A stretch of DNA of 33,798 bases, taken from assembly GCA_031272825.1 (NCBI GenBank), contig JAISTE010000162.1:1-33798 (forward strand), given 5' to 3'. Positions 17,166-26,310 of this stretch are shown in pieces. The translations under genes were made by a program, and so were the position numbers. This DNA is from Propionibacteriaceae bacterium. Its GTDB lineage: Bacteria > Actinomycetota > Actinomycetes > Propionibacteriales > Propionibacteriaceae. Under the pieces are notes generated by a model that searched no databases, was not told the DNA's origin, and saw only the letters and a list, made by a program, of their open reading frames with translations. The first letter of the stretch is position 1; the number at the start of each line of letters is the position of its first letter.

Positions 17166-17863
17166 CGGAACACCAGATCCTTGTAGAAGGCCACACAATC
17201 GGCCGGATTTCCGGAGGCGACTATCCTGCCCCCGGACACAACCAGCGTATAGTCGGCCCGCTCGGCCCACTCCATGTCGTGAGTGGCGTAGATAACCTGC
17301 TGTTCGAGTTCGTCGAACACCTTGTTGACGATGTAGCGGTTCTTCAGATCGAGTGCGGTGGTGGGTTCGTCGGCGACGACCACCTTGGGTTCCAGCGCGA
17401 GGATCGAGGTGAGCGCGGCCAGCTGCCGTTCCCCGCCGGACAGGTCGTAGATCGACTGCTCGGCCACGTGCCCCAGCCCTCTGGATTCGAGCAGCTCCAT
17501 GGCCTTCGGCCGTCGTTCATTCTTGTCTTTGATGACGGCCTTGAGCGAGAGCTGCACATCGTCCAGCGGGGTGGAGAGCAGCAGCTGGGAGAGGGAGTCG
17601 GGGAAGACGAAGCCGACGAGCTTGCGCACCTTCTTCGTCTTCTTTGTATCGACGCCCTCAACCAGCACCTGCCCAGAAGCGGGTTCCACAAGGCCGTTCA
17701 TCAGGCGCAGGAGGGTGGATTTTCCCGATCCGTTCGGCCCGATGATCGACACCCGCCGCTCGGCCAGGTCCAGGTTTACTCCCGAAAGCAAGGTCTTCAC
17801 CTTGGGCGGTTCTCCCGCCACCGGGACTTCCACCTGAACCGAGACGTCGCGAAATGAGATCAT
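17162..17863 (-). CDS. ECF transporter ATPase (BioM/EcfA-like)
   Basis: GPNGSGKSTLLRLMNGL; LSGGERQLAALTSILALEPKVVVADEPTTALD. Start corrected from 18367 to 17863. Confidence 0.92.
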   Translation of the reverse strand: MISFRDVSVQVEVPVAGEPPKVKTLLSGVNLDLAERRVSIIGPNGSGKSTLLRLMNGLVEPASGQVLVEGVDTKKTKKVRKLVGFVFPDSLSQLLLSTPLDDVQLSLKAVIKDKNERRPKAMELLESRGLGHVAEQSIYDLSGGERQLAALTSILALEPKVVVADEPTTALDLKNRYIVNKVFDELEQQVIYATHDMEWAERADYTLVVSGGRIVASGNPADCVAFYKDLVFR

Positions 17864-18438
17864 GCGGCGGCTGCGCGGTACTTGTGGCCGAACAGGAGCG
17901 CGGGGAAGGCCTTGCGCACGGCCACCGCGACGGCAGCGGCCAAGACCACCTTGATGAGGTCGCCGGGCAGGAAGGTGGGGATCATGGCGATGGCGGCCCA
18001 GACTTCGAGCTTGTTGATGATGATCATGCCGGTCAGGCCGGGAATGTAGAGGAACGTCGATCCGATGAAGGCGGCGATGCCCATCCAGATTGCCTGGCCT
18101 TTCCAGCCGCGGCGGGCGACCAGCCGGGCGAGCGCCCCGCAGATCAAGGTGGCGACGGGGAAGAACAGCAGGAAGCCAACGGACGGGGAGGACAGGTTGA
18201 TGCCCGCCTTGAAACCGGCGAAGACGGGCAGCCCGGCGGCGCCGACCAGCAGGTAGAGCATGAGGGCGAGGAACCCGCGCCAAGGGCCGAGGATGAGGCC
18301 GGCGGCGAGGACCGCGAAGGTTTGAAGGGTGATGGGCACGCCTCCTGGCAGCGGCACCGAGATCCACGAGCAGACGGCGGTGAGCGCGGCGAATACGGCG
18401 ACGAGCGCCAGGTCAGAGGCAGTGTTCTTGGAATTCAT
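17860..18438 (-). CDS. bioY: Biotin transporter substrate-binding subunit BioY
   Basis: ALTAVCSWISVPLPGGVPITLQTFAVLAAGLILGPWRGFLALMLYLLVGAAGLPVFAGFKAGI; SD aaagga before ATG. Confidence 0.93.
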   Translation of the reverse strand: MNSKNTASDLALVAVFAALTAVCSWISVPLPGGVPITLQTFAVLAAGLILGPWRGFLALMLYLLVGAAGLPVFAGFKAGINLSSPSVGFLLFFPVATLICGALARLVARRGWKGQAIWMGIAAFIGSTFLYIPGLTGMIIINKLEVWAAIAMIPTFLPGDLIKVVLAAAVAVAVRKAFPALLFGHKYRAAAA

Positions 18439-18466
18439 AGGGGTTTCCTTTCGACTGGGTCTGAGA

Positions 18467-19459
18467 CTAGCGAACCTCACTGAGCATGTCTAAAGCAGTC
18501 TCAACTGATACTCCGGGCTTAGCCCAGGCCAAGTTAGCTACGGCCCATAGGGCGTCGAGTTGCTGTTCATATCCGACGGGCGAACTATCGATGACGATCC
18601 GCTCGCCTTCAACCCTCGCGCTTTGGTTTCCACAGCGGGCCGAACCGCCTACCAAGGTGAGCTCGCGGGCGGGCTGGGTGAGGGCTCTGACGTCCCTTCC
18701 GATGTGGGTGGGGCGGTACTTGCGTTTGGCGTTGACCAGGTCGCGCTTGCCGTGTACGCCGGAGAACACCAGCAGCGAATCGATGCCCGCGTTGTTGGCC
18801 CCTTCGATGTCGGTGTCGAGCCGGTCGCCGACGAAGATCGGGCGGGTAGCTCCGGCGCGGCGGGCTGCCTCGTCCATCATCGGGCGGAAGGGTTTGCCGA
18901 AGGTCTTGGGTTTGCCGCCCAGGGCCGTGGTCAGTACGGCGATCATTCCCCCTACCCCGGGAACGGTTCCGCGGTCGGTGGGCCGGTTGGTGTCGTCGTT
19001 GCAGGCGTACCACTTGGCCCCGCGCTCGATGGCGAGGCAAGCTTCGTCGAGCATGGGCCAGGGCATCTGCTGAAAGTACCCCTGGATGACGGCTTGGGGC
19101 TGGTCGTCGGCGGAGTAGACGGGCTCGTACCCCGCTTGTCGCATCACCTCGGCGAGGTTGGGCGAACCGGCGATCAGGATTTTCGAGCCGAGCTCCAGTT
19201 CCTCGGGCAGGTAGCGGGCGGCCACCTGGGCGGAGGTGAGAACTTGCTCGTAGCGTGCGGGGTAACCCAGGGCGTCGAGCTTTTCGACCACCGATTCGGC
19301 GGTCGGCGCGGCGTTATTGGTGACGTACATGATCGGAACTTTGCGCGCTTCGAGTTCCGCGATCCCGTCGACGGCCCCGGGCACGGCCAGCGGCCCGAGG
19401 TAGATGACGCCGTCAAGGTCGAACAAGGCGGCGTCATACGCGTCGATCAGGAGGCTCAT
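18467..19459 (-). CDS. HAD-IIA family hydrolase (NagD-like)
   Basis: DAALFDLDGVIYLGPLAVPGAVDGI...YVTNNAAPT...GDRLDTDIEGANNAGIDSLLVFSG. Confidence 0.92.
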   Translation of the reverse strand: MSLLIDAYDAALFDLDGVIYLGPLAVPGAVDGIAELEARKVPIMYVTNNAAPTAESVVEKLDALGYPARYEQVLTSAQVAARYLPEELELGSKILIAGSPNLAEVMRQAGYEPVYSADDQPQAVIQGYFQQMPWPMLDEACLAIERGAKWYACNDDTNRPTDRGTVPGVGGMIAVLTTALGGKPKTFGKPFRPMMDEAARRAGATRPIFVGDRLDTDIEGANNAGIDSLLVFSGVHGKRDLVNAKRKYRPTHIGRDVRALTQPARELTLVGGSARCGNQSARVEGERIVIDSSPVGYEQQLDALWAVANLAWAKPGVSVETALDMLSEVR

Positions 19460-21354
19460 GCTTGGGGGCCTCCCTCGGGTTCTTCTTCTTGTTCGACGTC
19501 CTCAGCCGGGTTTTCTTCAGCGGCTTCGGTTTCTGCGGGGTCGGAAGCGTCTAGTTCGGCGTCTTCTGGCTCTTGTGCGTCTTCGGCGTTCTCGTCTTTG
19601 GCGTCCGCTTCTTCTTCGGGCTCTTCGTATTCGTCGTAGAAGACTTCGTCTTCGAGCAGCTCTACCCCTTGCAATGCGGCCAGGCGCTGATGGGCGTCGG
19701 TCTCCTGCTCAGGATCGAGGGCTACGACCGTCTTGAACCACTTCTCGGCACCCTCGGTATCCCCCAGACGTTCGAGCATGTCGGCGTAGCCGTAGCGCAG
19801 CCGGGCGCGCTCAAGCTTGGAGCCGCGCGTGCCGACGGTCTTGATCGTGGATTGCAAGAGCCGGGCAGCCTCGCCGAGCTGGCCGCGGTCGGCGCGTACT
19901 CCGGCCTCCACCAGCCGCAGCTCGATGACGTCGAAGGCGTTGTCGGCGGCCAGAAGCCCTTCCTTGATGAGCTTGAGGGCGTCGGAATACCGGCCCAGGG
20001 CCCGCTCGGAATCGGCCATCGCGGCGACGTACTCGTTGCCTCCGGACATGCGCCGAACCGCGCGGAATTCCGTCAGCGCGACGTCGTAGTGTCCAGCGGC
20101 GTAGGCGGTTTCGCCAAGGGCCTCGCGCACCACCTGCAGGCGGGGGGCGCGCTCCTTGGCCGCGTAGGCGTGGTCGAAGGCCAGCTCCGGGTCTTCCTCG
20201 ATGAGCTTGCCCGCCATGATGAGGTGCTGGCCGACGATCGTCGCGTTCTCAGGCGAGAGGCCCTTCAGCTCGGCGCGCACGCCGCGCGGCAGATCCTTGA
20301 AGTCGAGGTTCTCGGGAAGCTCGGGCTCGTTGCGCGAATACCGCTCCTGACGACGGGAAACGTCGTAGGAGCCGCGCACGTGACGGTTCGGATCCTTGCC
20401 GTCGTGGCGGTTGTCCTTGCGGTCGTCACGATAGGGCTTGCGGTCATAGGAGCGACGGTCATCACGGCCTTTCCCGAAACTCTTTCCGCCCTTCCCGGCG
20501 TAGCCCTTCCCGGACTTGCCGTGGGGCCGCTCGGAGCGATAGCCCTGACGTTCACCGTCGCGCTTTTGGTAGCCGCGATCGTCGCGGCGGTTCTCGCGGC
20601 GGTCGTCGCGCTGGTAGCGGTCGTTACGGTCGGAATGGCTGCGGTCGTCACGACGATCGTCATTACGGAACCCGCGGTCGTCGCGATCGCCGCGGTAGCC
20701 GCCCTTGCGCTCATCGCGGAACCCATGGTCGTCGCGCTGATAGCGATCGTTATGGTCGTTACGCCGGTCGTCGCTGCGGTACCCGCGATTGTCGCGGTGA
20801 TCGCGATCGAAACTGGGCCGACGGTCGTCGCGCCCATGCCCGCGATCCGCTCCATACCCGTTCCGGTTGTCGCGTGGCTGTTGCCGACGATCATCGCCGC
20901 GGTACCCGCCGCGATTGGAATCGCGGTTGCCGTCTCGGTTGTAACGCTCGTCGCGCTTTTGGTAGCCGCTTCCTGAGTCTCTACGGTCGTTGGAGTATGA
21001 ACGTTCTTGACGCTGGCCGTCGTAACGCTCATCGGAGCCATAACGCTCGCGCGAATCAGACTTAGATCTGCCGTAACCGGACTTGGAGCCGCTCTTAAAG
21101 CCCGAGCCGGAACGGCTCTTGTAAGGCCGCGAGCCGCCCGAGTGCGAACCTGAGCCGCCGGATTTCGGGCGTGAGCTAGAGCCGCCGGAGCGGAAACCGC
21201 CCGATCCAGAACGTCCGCCGCGCGAACTAAACTCGCTAGAAGAATGGGATTTGCCCTTGAAGTTGTGATTGCCGTTCCCGCGACCGCGTGGCCCCCCCGA
21301 CTTTCCGCCACCGTTGCGTCCCGATCCACCGGTACGCCCACTGCGCTCTGACAC
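19456..21354 (-). CDS. TPR protein with long disordered, Arg/Asp/Gly/Ser-rich N-terminus
   Basis: From the GTG at 21354 (VSERSGRTGG...), SD gaaagga upstream; about 340 low-complexity residues, then a TPR-like C-terminus. The track start at 21858 runs into a REP-like cluster and is rejected. Confidence 0.8.
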   Translation of the reverse strand: MSERSGRTGGSGRNGGGKSGGPRGRGNGNHNFKGKSHSSSEFSSRGGRSGSGGFRSGGSSSRPKSGGSGSHSGGSRPYKSRSGSGFKSGSKSGYGRSKSDSRERYGSDERYDGQRQERSYSNDRRDSGSGYQKRDERYNRDGNRDSNRGGYRGDDRRQQPRDNRNGYGADRGHGRDDRRPSFDRDHRDNRGYRSDDRRNDHNDRYQRDDHGFRDERKGGYRGDRDDRGFRNDDRRDDRSHSDRNDRYQRDDRRENRRDDRGYQKRDGERQGYRSERPHGKSGKGYAGKGGKSFGKGRDDRRSYDRKPYRDDRKDNRHDGKDPNRHVRGSYDVSRRQERYSRNEPELPENLDFKDLPRGVRAELKGLSPENATIVGQHLIMAGKLIEEDPELAFDHAYAAKERAPRLQVVREALGETAYAAGHYDVALTEFRAVRRMSGGNEYVAAMADSERALGRYSDALKLIKEGLLAADNAFDVIELRLVEAGVRADRGQLGEAARLLQSTIKTVGTRGSKLERARLRYGYADMLERLGDTEGAEKWFKTVVALDPEQETDAHQRLAALQGVELLEDEVFYDEYEEPEEEADAKDENAEDAQEPEDAELDASDPAETEAAEENPAEDVEQEEEPEGGPQA

Positions 21355-21481
21355 GATGATTCCTTTCAACCGCTGAAGTCTAGTCGAGTACCCGCATAGA
21401 CGCTCAATCGTCCCCGTTGAAACAAATTCGCGCTGGATGGAAAGGTGCGGGGCGTCTACCCGGCACTTGCGAATCCCAACC

Positions 21482-21715
21482 CCGTCACCCTGCGCGCAAT
21501 CGCAGACCGCAGCCGGGCGAAGCCCGCGCCCCGGTCTCAAGGAGTGAAGCGACGAATAGACCGCAGCCGGGCGACGCCCGCGCCCCGGCCTCAAGGAGCG
21601 GAGCGACGCATAGGATCTCTTGTGGAGCGACATCAGCGAGATCCCGCGTACTGCGACTCCACTTCGTTCCGCGCAGCATGACCTCCGCTTCGCTCCGCGC
21701 GCGGGATGACGAGTA
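21482..21715. repeat. Composite REP-like element: (+) half, two tandem module-B copies, (-) end with insertion
   Basis: ccgtcaccctgcgcgcaatcgcag; module B at 21504-21559 and 21558-21613; agatcccgcg...cgcgggatgacgag at about 21640-21713. Confidence 0.85.
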
Positions 21716-21798
21716 GGGGGCCCCAAATTACCTACTATTCGTAACCGCTCCTTGACAAGGCAAAACAGTACAAAACCACTAGTCACAACCCCGAAATT

Positions 21799-21891
21799 TG
21801 CGCGAAAATCGCGCAGGAAATAGCAACAATTACCGAAAGTTGTTGGGATTACGTGCAACGCGGAATGGATCGGAAATCAGTGCCGTTGCAC
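21799..21891. promoter_or_regulatory. Three consecutive inverted repeats upstream of the 979-aa surface protein gene
   Basis: tgcgcga-aaa-tcgcgca (21799-21815); caacaa...ttgttg (21824-21845); gtgcaacg...cgttgcac (21853-21891). Confidence 0.55.
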
Positions 21892-21919
21892 CTGGCGGAC
21901 ATTCACTCTCTAACTAAGG

Positions 21920-24859
21920 ATGATGATGAAGAAAGAATGGTTCAAGAAGTCTGCCTCAGCCGCAGCGGTTCTCACGACGGCACTCGCCGTCCCCTTTGGC
22001 TCAATGGCCCCTGCCACAGCATCTCCCTTTATTCTCCCTGACACCACTTTGACGGATCTAACAGATTGCGAGTCTGAAGAGAGCGACTCAGAGGTAACCA
22101 AGGAATCCCTGACTAAGTTGGTGAACTCCAACTCGTGCATTATCACCATCAAGGAAGCCGCCGCGCAGTACACCAAGACCCTAGCTAACACCTTCCAGTC
22201 GGAGGCAGAGAAGTTGGTCACCGAAGCCGTGAACGCCGCTTTCGACAAATACTTCACCGCCGACGTCATCAATAAAGCCCTCGACGAGCAAGCGGGCCCG
22301 CTGCTAAAGCAGCTAGCCAAGGATCAGCTCACTAAGGCCGACATCGACTCCTCGCTCAGCGGCCTCCTCGACGACGCCATCGACTCGGCCATTGACCAGG
22401 TCATTACCTCCGACGTGATCGGCACGATCCTCAGCAACGACATTGTCCAAGACGTCACCCAGCGAACCATCAAGTACACCATCGCCAACCTGATGGCCGA
22501 CCTCAATCTTGAGCAGGTACTAGCCGACAAGGTGAACTCGCTCATCGAGGCCCGCCAGGCCACCGCCATCGACGCAATCTTCAACACTGCAACGACCGAG
22601 GTCGCCGGAACCGAAATCAAGGGCAGCCTAATCGCCCAAGGCGGCAACGTAGTCAACAACTCTTATTACGACGTCACGATTGGTGACAATGACTGGAATA
22701 TCGACGAGAGCACACAGGTAGTTCCAATCCAGGTCGATGTTCCAATGGATCTGTCCAAGGTCAGCAGCGCATTGACGCTCGTTGGCATGAGCCTTAGTGA
22801 CATCTCCCCCTACCTGGATGCCACTGGATTCCACATGTACTACGAGGTGACCGTCACACCCGAGATGTTGGAAAATGGCAGCTATTCCGTTGACGCCGCT
22901 ACCTTGGTTGATTCCGCTACCTTGAAGCAGGCTGTGATTGATCAACTCACTGAGGATGCGGTCAAGGAAACAGCTGCACTTCAGGCTGCTTACGAGGAGG
23001 CTGAGGCTGAATACGAGGCAGCAAAGAAGGCCTCCGATGAAGCCCCGACAGGTGAGTGGAAGTTCTCAATAACGAAGGGTTATTACCCCTACGATGACAC
23101 TGCCAAAGAGAAACAACGTCTTGCAAATGTCGCTGCCAACAAATACCTCGCCCTCCAGGCGATATCCGCTAAGCAGAAAGCGGTTCCGATCCAGCGAGAC
23201 GCGATCATCAGCCTGATCAACAACGCTACGCTTGATTCCGAGTCCAAGCCCGTCGAGTTCGCCAAGACCACTCCCAAGTCTGTCACGGTAAACGGGTGGA
23301 ATGAGGAGAAGGTCGTCTCTGAGGTCATCTCCGCGCTCACCAAGTTGGACGGCGACCTGGTTAAGATCGCTCCCTCACTGGACGACCTCGGCTTGTCCGA
23401 AACGCAGCTAACGCAGAAACTGGTAAACGCCGGCACCAAAGCCCTGAAGCAGGCCGTTACCGAGGTTGCGACCGAGAAGTACAACGAGGCCAAGGACCAG
23501 TTCGACAAGGTAATCCAAGAGCTCAAGGCGCAGGTACAGGCCGAGCTCGACGATCTGTATGCCGAAGTTCAGAAGTCTCTTGGTGATACTCAGGAAAAGC
23601 TGGCCGAAGCCAAGGCCGAGTACGACGCTCTCAAGACGGAAGCTATCAACTCCGTCCAGGAGTTGAAGGCTTGGGCTGAGCAGGCCGAGGCCACCATTAC
23701 CAAGTGGGTGGCGATCGTCGACGCCAACTGGGTAAAGACCTCCATCAAGGGCGACACCACTCTGGGCTCGAAGCTGACCGCTGACACCAAGACCATCGTC
23801 AAGGGTGCCAGGGTGACCTATCAGTGGTACCGCAATGGCACGGACATCAAGGGCGAGACAAAGAGCAAGTACAAGCTGACCGAAGCTGATGGTGGCACTA
23901 CGATCTCCGTCGAGGTGACGGCCACCGCCTTCAAGCACACCAAGTCGGCTAAAGCTGATAAGTCAATCGCCTTGTACACGATCGCCAACTTCACCCCCGC
24001 CATCTCGGGCGCAACCGACGGTAAGGCCGAAGTAAAGGCACAGCTCGGGGTCAACGGTATCCCGGATGCATGGAAGAAATACGCTACTTACCAGTGGCTG
24101 CGTGATGGCCAAGAGATCAGCACCGATCCCACCTACACCACCAGCGATGACGACATCGACAAAGAAATCTCTGTCAACGTCACTCTCTCCAAGGATGGCT
24201 ACGCGCCGAAGACTGCTTCGGCCTCCGTCACGGTTGAGGCAAGCAGCTCCGAATCTGGCGACGGCGATTCAGGCTCCAGCACCGACAACACCAGCGGCGG
24301 GGGTTCCACCACCGACCCCACCCCGACCACGAACGCGGGCATCGTCGAGAGCAATGCCGATCAGACCTCCGTCGAGGTTGTGGATAACACCGAGGTGAAC
24401 TCTGCGGCCGTCGTCAAGGCTGTGAAGCTGAAGCTGAATGTGAACGGCGGCAAGCTCGCCAGCTCCAAGAAGACCAAGACCGTCACGACTACCAAGAAGT
24501 ACGGAACCCTGGCCACGCCGACCCGCTCGGGTTACACGTTCCTGGGTTGGTACACCAAGAAGTCCGGCGGCACGAAGGTCACGTCCAAGACCGTGGTAAC
24601 CGTCGCCAAGACCCACACGCTGTACGCGCACTGGGCCAAGAAGACGACCTACGCCAAGGTGACCGTCGGAACGCTGCAGGTCAACTCGAAGGCTACCTCG
24701 CTGGTTCCGAAGGCGATCGGCTACCTGAAGAAGGGCACTTCCGTGAAGGTTCTGTCCAAGGTTGATCGCCCCGGCACCAAGAAGGACTTCTACAAGATTT
24801 CCTACAAGGGCAAGACGGGCTACATCGCCGCCCGTTACGTCAAGACGTACACCAAATAG
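21920..24859 (+). CDS. Large secreted surface protein: helical region, two Ig-like domains, InlB B-repeat/Flg_new-like, SH3b-like C-terminus
   Basis: Signal peptide KKEWFKKSASAAAVLTTALAVPFGSMAPATAS; YQWYRNGTDIKGETKSKYKL and YQWLRDGQEISTDPTY; LKLNVNGGKL...PTRSGYTFLGWYTKKSGGTKV...YAHW; C-terminal TSVKVLSKVDRPGTKKDFYKISYKGKTGYIAARYVKTY. Confidence 0.88.
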   Translation: MMMKKEWFKKSASAAAVLTTALAVPFGSMAPATASPFILPDTTLTDLTDCESEESDSEVTKESLTKLVNSNSCIITIKEAAAQYTKTLANTFQSEAEKLVTEAVNAAFDKYFTADVINKALDEQAGPLLKQLAKDQLTKADIDSSLSGLLDDAIDSAIDQVITSDVIGTILSNDIVQDVTQRTIKYTIANLMADLNLEQVLADKVNSLIEARQATAIDAIFNTATTEVAGTEIKGSLIAQGGNVVNNSYYDVTIGDNDWNIDESTQVVPIQVDVPMDLSKVSSALTLVGMSLSDISPYLDATGFHMYYEVTVTPEMLENGSYSVDAATLVDSATLKQAVIDQLTEDAVKETAALQAAYEEAEAEYEAAKKASDEAPTGEWKFSITKGYYPYDDTAKEKQRLANVAANKYLALQAISAKQKAVPIQRDAIISLINNATLDSESKPVEFAKTTPKSVTVNGWNEEKVVSEVISALTKLDGDLVKIAPSLDDLGLSETQLTQKLVNAGTKALKQAVTEVATEKYNEAKDQFDKVIQELKAQVQAELDDLYAEVQKSLGDTQEKLAEAKAEYDALKTEAINSVQELKAWAEQAEATITKWVAIVDANWVKTSIKGDTTLGSKLTADTKTIVKGARVTYQWYRNGTDIKGETKSKYKLTEADGGTTISVEVTATAFKHTKSAKADKSIALYTIANFTPAISGATDGKAEVKAQLGVNGIPDAWKKYATYQWLRDGQEISTDPTYTTSDDDIDKEISVNVTLSKDGYAPKTASASVTVEASSSESGDGDSGSSTDNTSGGGSTTDPTPTTNAGIVESNADQTSVEVVDNTEVNSAAVVKAVKLKLNVNGGKLASSKKTKTVTTTKKYGTLATPTRSGYTFLGWYTKKSGGTKVTSKTVVTVAKTHTLYAHWAKKTTYAKVTVGTLQVNSKATSLVPKAIGYLKKGTSVKVLSKVDRPGTKKDFYKISYKGKTGYIAARYVKTYTK

Positions 24860-24870
24860 TTAGGGGTTCG

Positions 24871-24908
24871 GTTCGGCCTCGGGCTTCGGCCCGGGGCCGA
24901 ACTGTTTA
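24871..24908 (+). terminator. Rho-independent-like terminator
   Basis: gttcggcc...ggccgaac stem with internal cgggc/gcccg, followed by tgttt. Confidence 0.75.
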
Positions 24909-26180
24909 AGGTGCGAGCGCCCCGAGCGGAATGTGGTGAATTCCTTCTGTGTCGGTGTACGCCAACGGCTCGTTCGTGACCACTGCTAAGAAGGCTGGGG
25001 GGCCTCCGTGCTGCGAGCAGACATCCTCCCGGATTTGGGGCAACGTTACCTGTGCGTCCTCTTGCCCCCTGGCGGAAAGCTTCACCTCGACGGCACCCCA
25101 CTTGCCGTCCCCCCGCTCGATGATGGCGTCGGCCTCTAGGCCACGGGCGTCCCGATAGTGATAGACGACGGCATCTGCCGCCTCGGCGTAAACCCTCAGA
25201 TCCCTGACGGCTAGGGATTCGAAGAATAATCCGAACGTGTTGTAGTCCACTTGGAGTTTGTCCGCCGTCAACCGCAGAGCGGCGGCAGGCAGCGACGGAT
25301 CACAGAACCGACGCACAGGCTTCGATCGCTGCGCAACTTTTGACCGGACGGACATCGGCCAAGCCTCTTGTTCTTCCAGCACATACAGCGTGCGCAATGC
25401 GTTCAGGTATTGGTTCACAGTGTTGATCGCCAAGTGTCCGTCATCTACAGACATGTCCGCTTGAATCGTGGCGATGGCGGCCTGCGATGACTCGTTGCGG
25501 GCCAGAGCCCGCAGCAACAGTCTTACCCTCTTTGGGTTCTTTTCCACGCCGTCAACCATTGATATGTCGTGCTCGGCCAGGGATTCCAAATAGTCCAACG
25601 CCCGCTCGCCGCCTTTTTCCCCCAAGACGACGGACGACGGCCAGCCGCCCCTAACAATCGCGTTCGCCGCACCTGCAGCATCTAAGCGAGAGGAACCCGA
25701 GACCTCCCCGCCTTCAAACAGTGCAGCCAGGGAGACGTCGCCCGTCGACTCCCCAGACTCATACAGACTCATCGTCCTCATGCGCACCTTGGCAAAGCGT
25801 CCTGTTCCGCTGTGTCTAACCTGTCCCAGTGCTTTCTCACTTGGCGCAGTCGAACCGGTTAGGAGGAACTGACCCGGTGCCGCAGCTTGATCGACGGCGA
25901 ATCGCACCGCATCCCATACCTGCGGTATGTCCTGCCATTCGTCAAGAAGCAAGGGCCGCTTGCCTTCCAGGAGCAGCGATGGTTTTTCCTGACCTAAGCG
26001 CTCGAAGAAGGCGCGCATGTCAGCGTCTTGGAAGTACTTCGTCTCAGCCGCCTGTTGTCGTGCAGTTGTGGTCTTTCCGCACCACTTGGGCCCGACGACT
26101 TGAACCGCCCCAGCCCGTGCGAGAGCTTGGGAAATCATTTTGTCAGCGACTCTTGGAAGGTATTTGGAGGCTTCAGCCAT
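24906..26180 (-). CDS. AAA ATPase with DUF4143 domain
   Basis: Walker A-like GPKWCGKTTT; Walker B RPLLLDEWQDIP; LTGSTAPS; C-terminal PD-(D/E)XK-like EADAIIERGDGKWGAVEVKLS. Confidence 0.9.
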   Translation of the reverse strand: MAEASKYLPRVADKMISQALARAGAVQVVGPKWCGKTTTARQQAAETKYFQDADMRAFFERLGQEKPSLLLEGKRPLLLDEWQDIPQVWDAVRFAVDQAAAPGQFLLTGSTAPSEKALGQVRHSGTGRFAKVRMRTMSLYESGESTGDVSLAALFEGGEVSGSSRLDAAGAANAIVRGGWPSSVVLGEKGGERALDYLESLAEHDISMVDGVEKNPKRVRLLLRALARNESSQAAIATIQADMSVDDGHLAINTVNQYLNALRTLYVLEEQEAWPMSVRSKVAQRSKPVRRFCDPSLPAAALRLTADKLQVDYNTFGLFFESLAVRDLRVYAEAADAVVYHYRDARGLEADAIIERGDGKWGAVEVKLSARGQEDAQVTLPQIREDVCSQHGGPPAFLAVVTNEPLAYTDTEGIHHIPLGALAP

Positions 26181-26238
26181 ATGACAAATCTATCAGTAAC
26201 TGAGTGTTTTAACAATCAGTTACTGATAGATTTGTCAT
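26181..26238 (-). promoter_or_regulatory. Perfect 23-bp inverted repeat covering the predicted leaderless promoter of the DUF4143 gene
   Basis: atgacaaatctatcagtaactga (26181-26203) / tcagttactgatagatttgtcat (26216-26238). On the minus strand: TTGTTA-17-TAGATT-6-ATG. Confidence 0.8.
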
Positions 26239-26310
26239 GAGCTGGGTCGCTGCACCCACGGCTATACCTGGCAAATGTGGAGTTGCGAATGGACTTTTGG
26301 CCAAACTCAG

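Noticed and set aside
19573-20976. 467-aa + strand ORF opposite the TPR gene
   Set aside because: Val/Ala-rich translation is the antisense of the R/D-rich low-complexity repeat; no SD or domain, and the minus-strand gene is well supported.
21355-21858. N-terminal extension of the TPR ORF to 21858
   Set aside because: The extension translates REP/module-B DNA (RPGRGRRPAAVYSSLHSLRPGRG); an SD-preceded GTG at 21354 is a better start.
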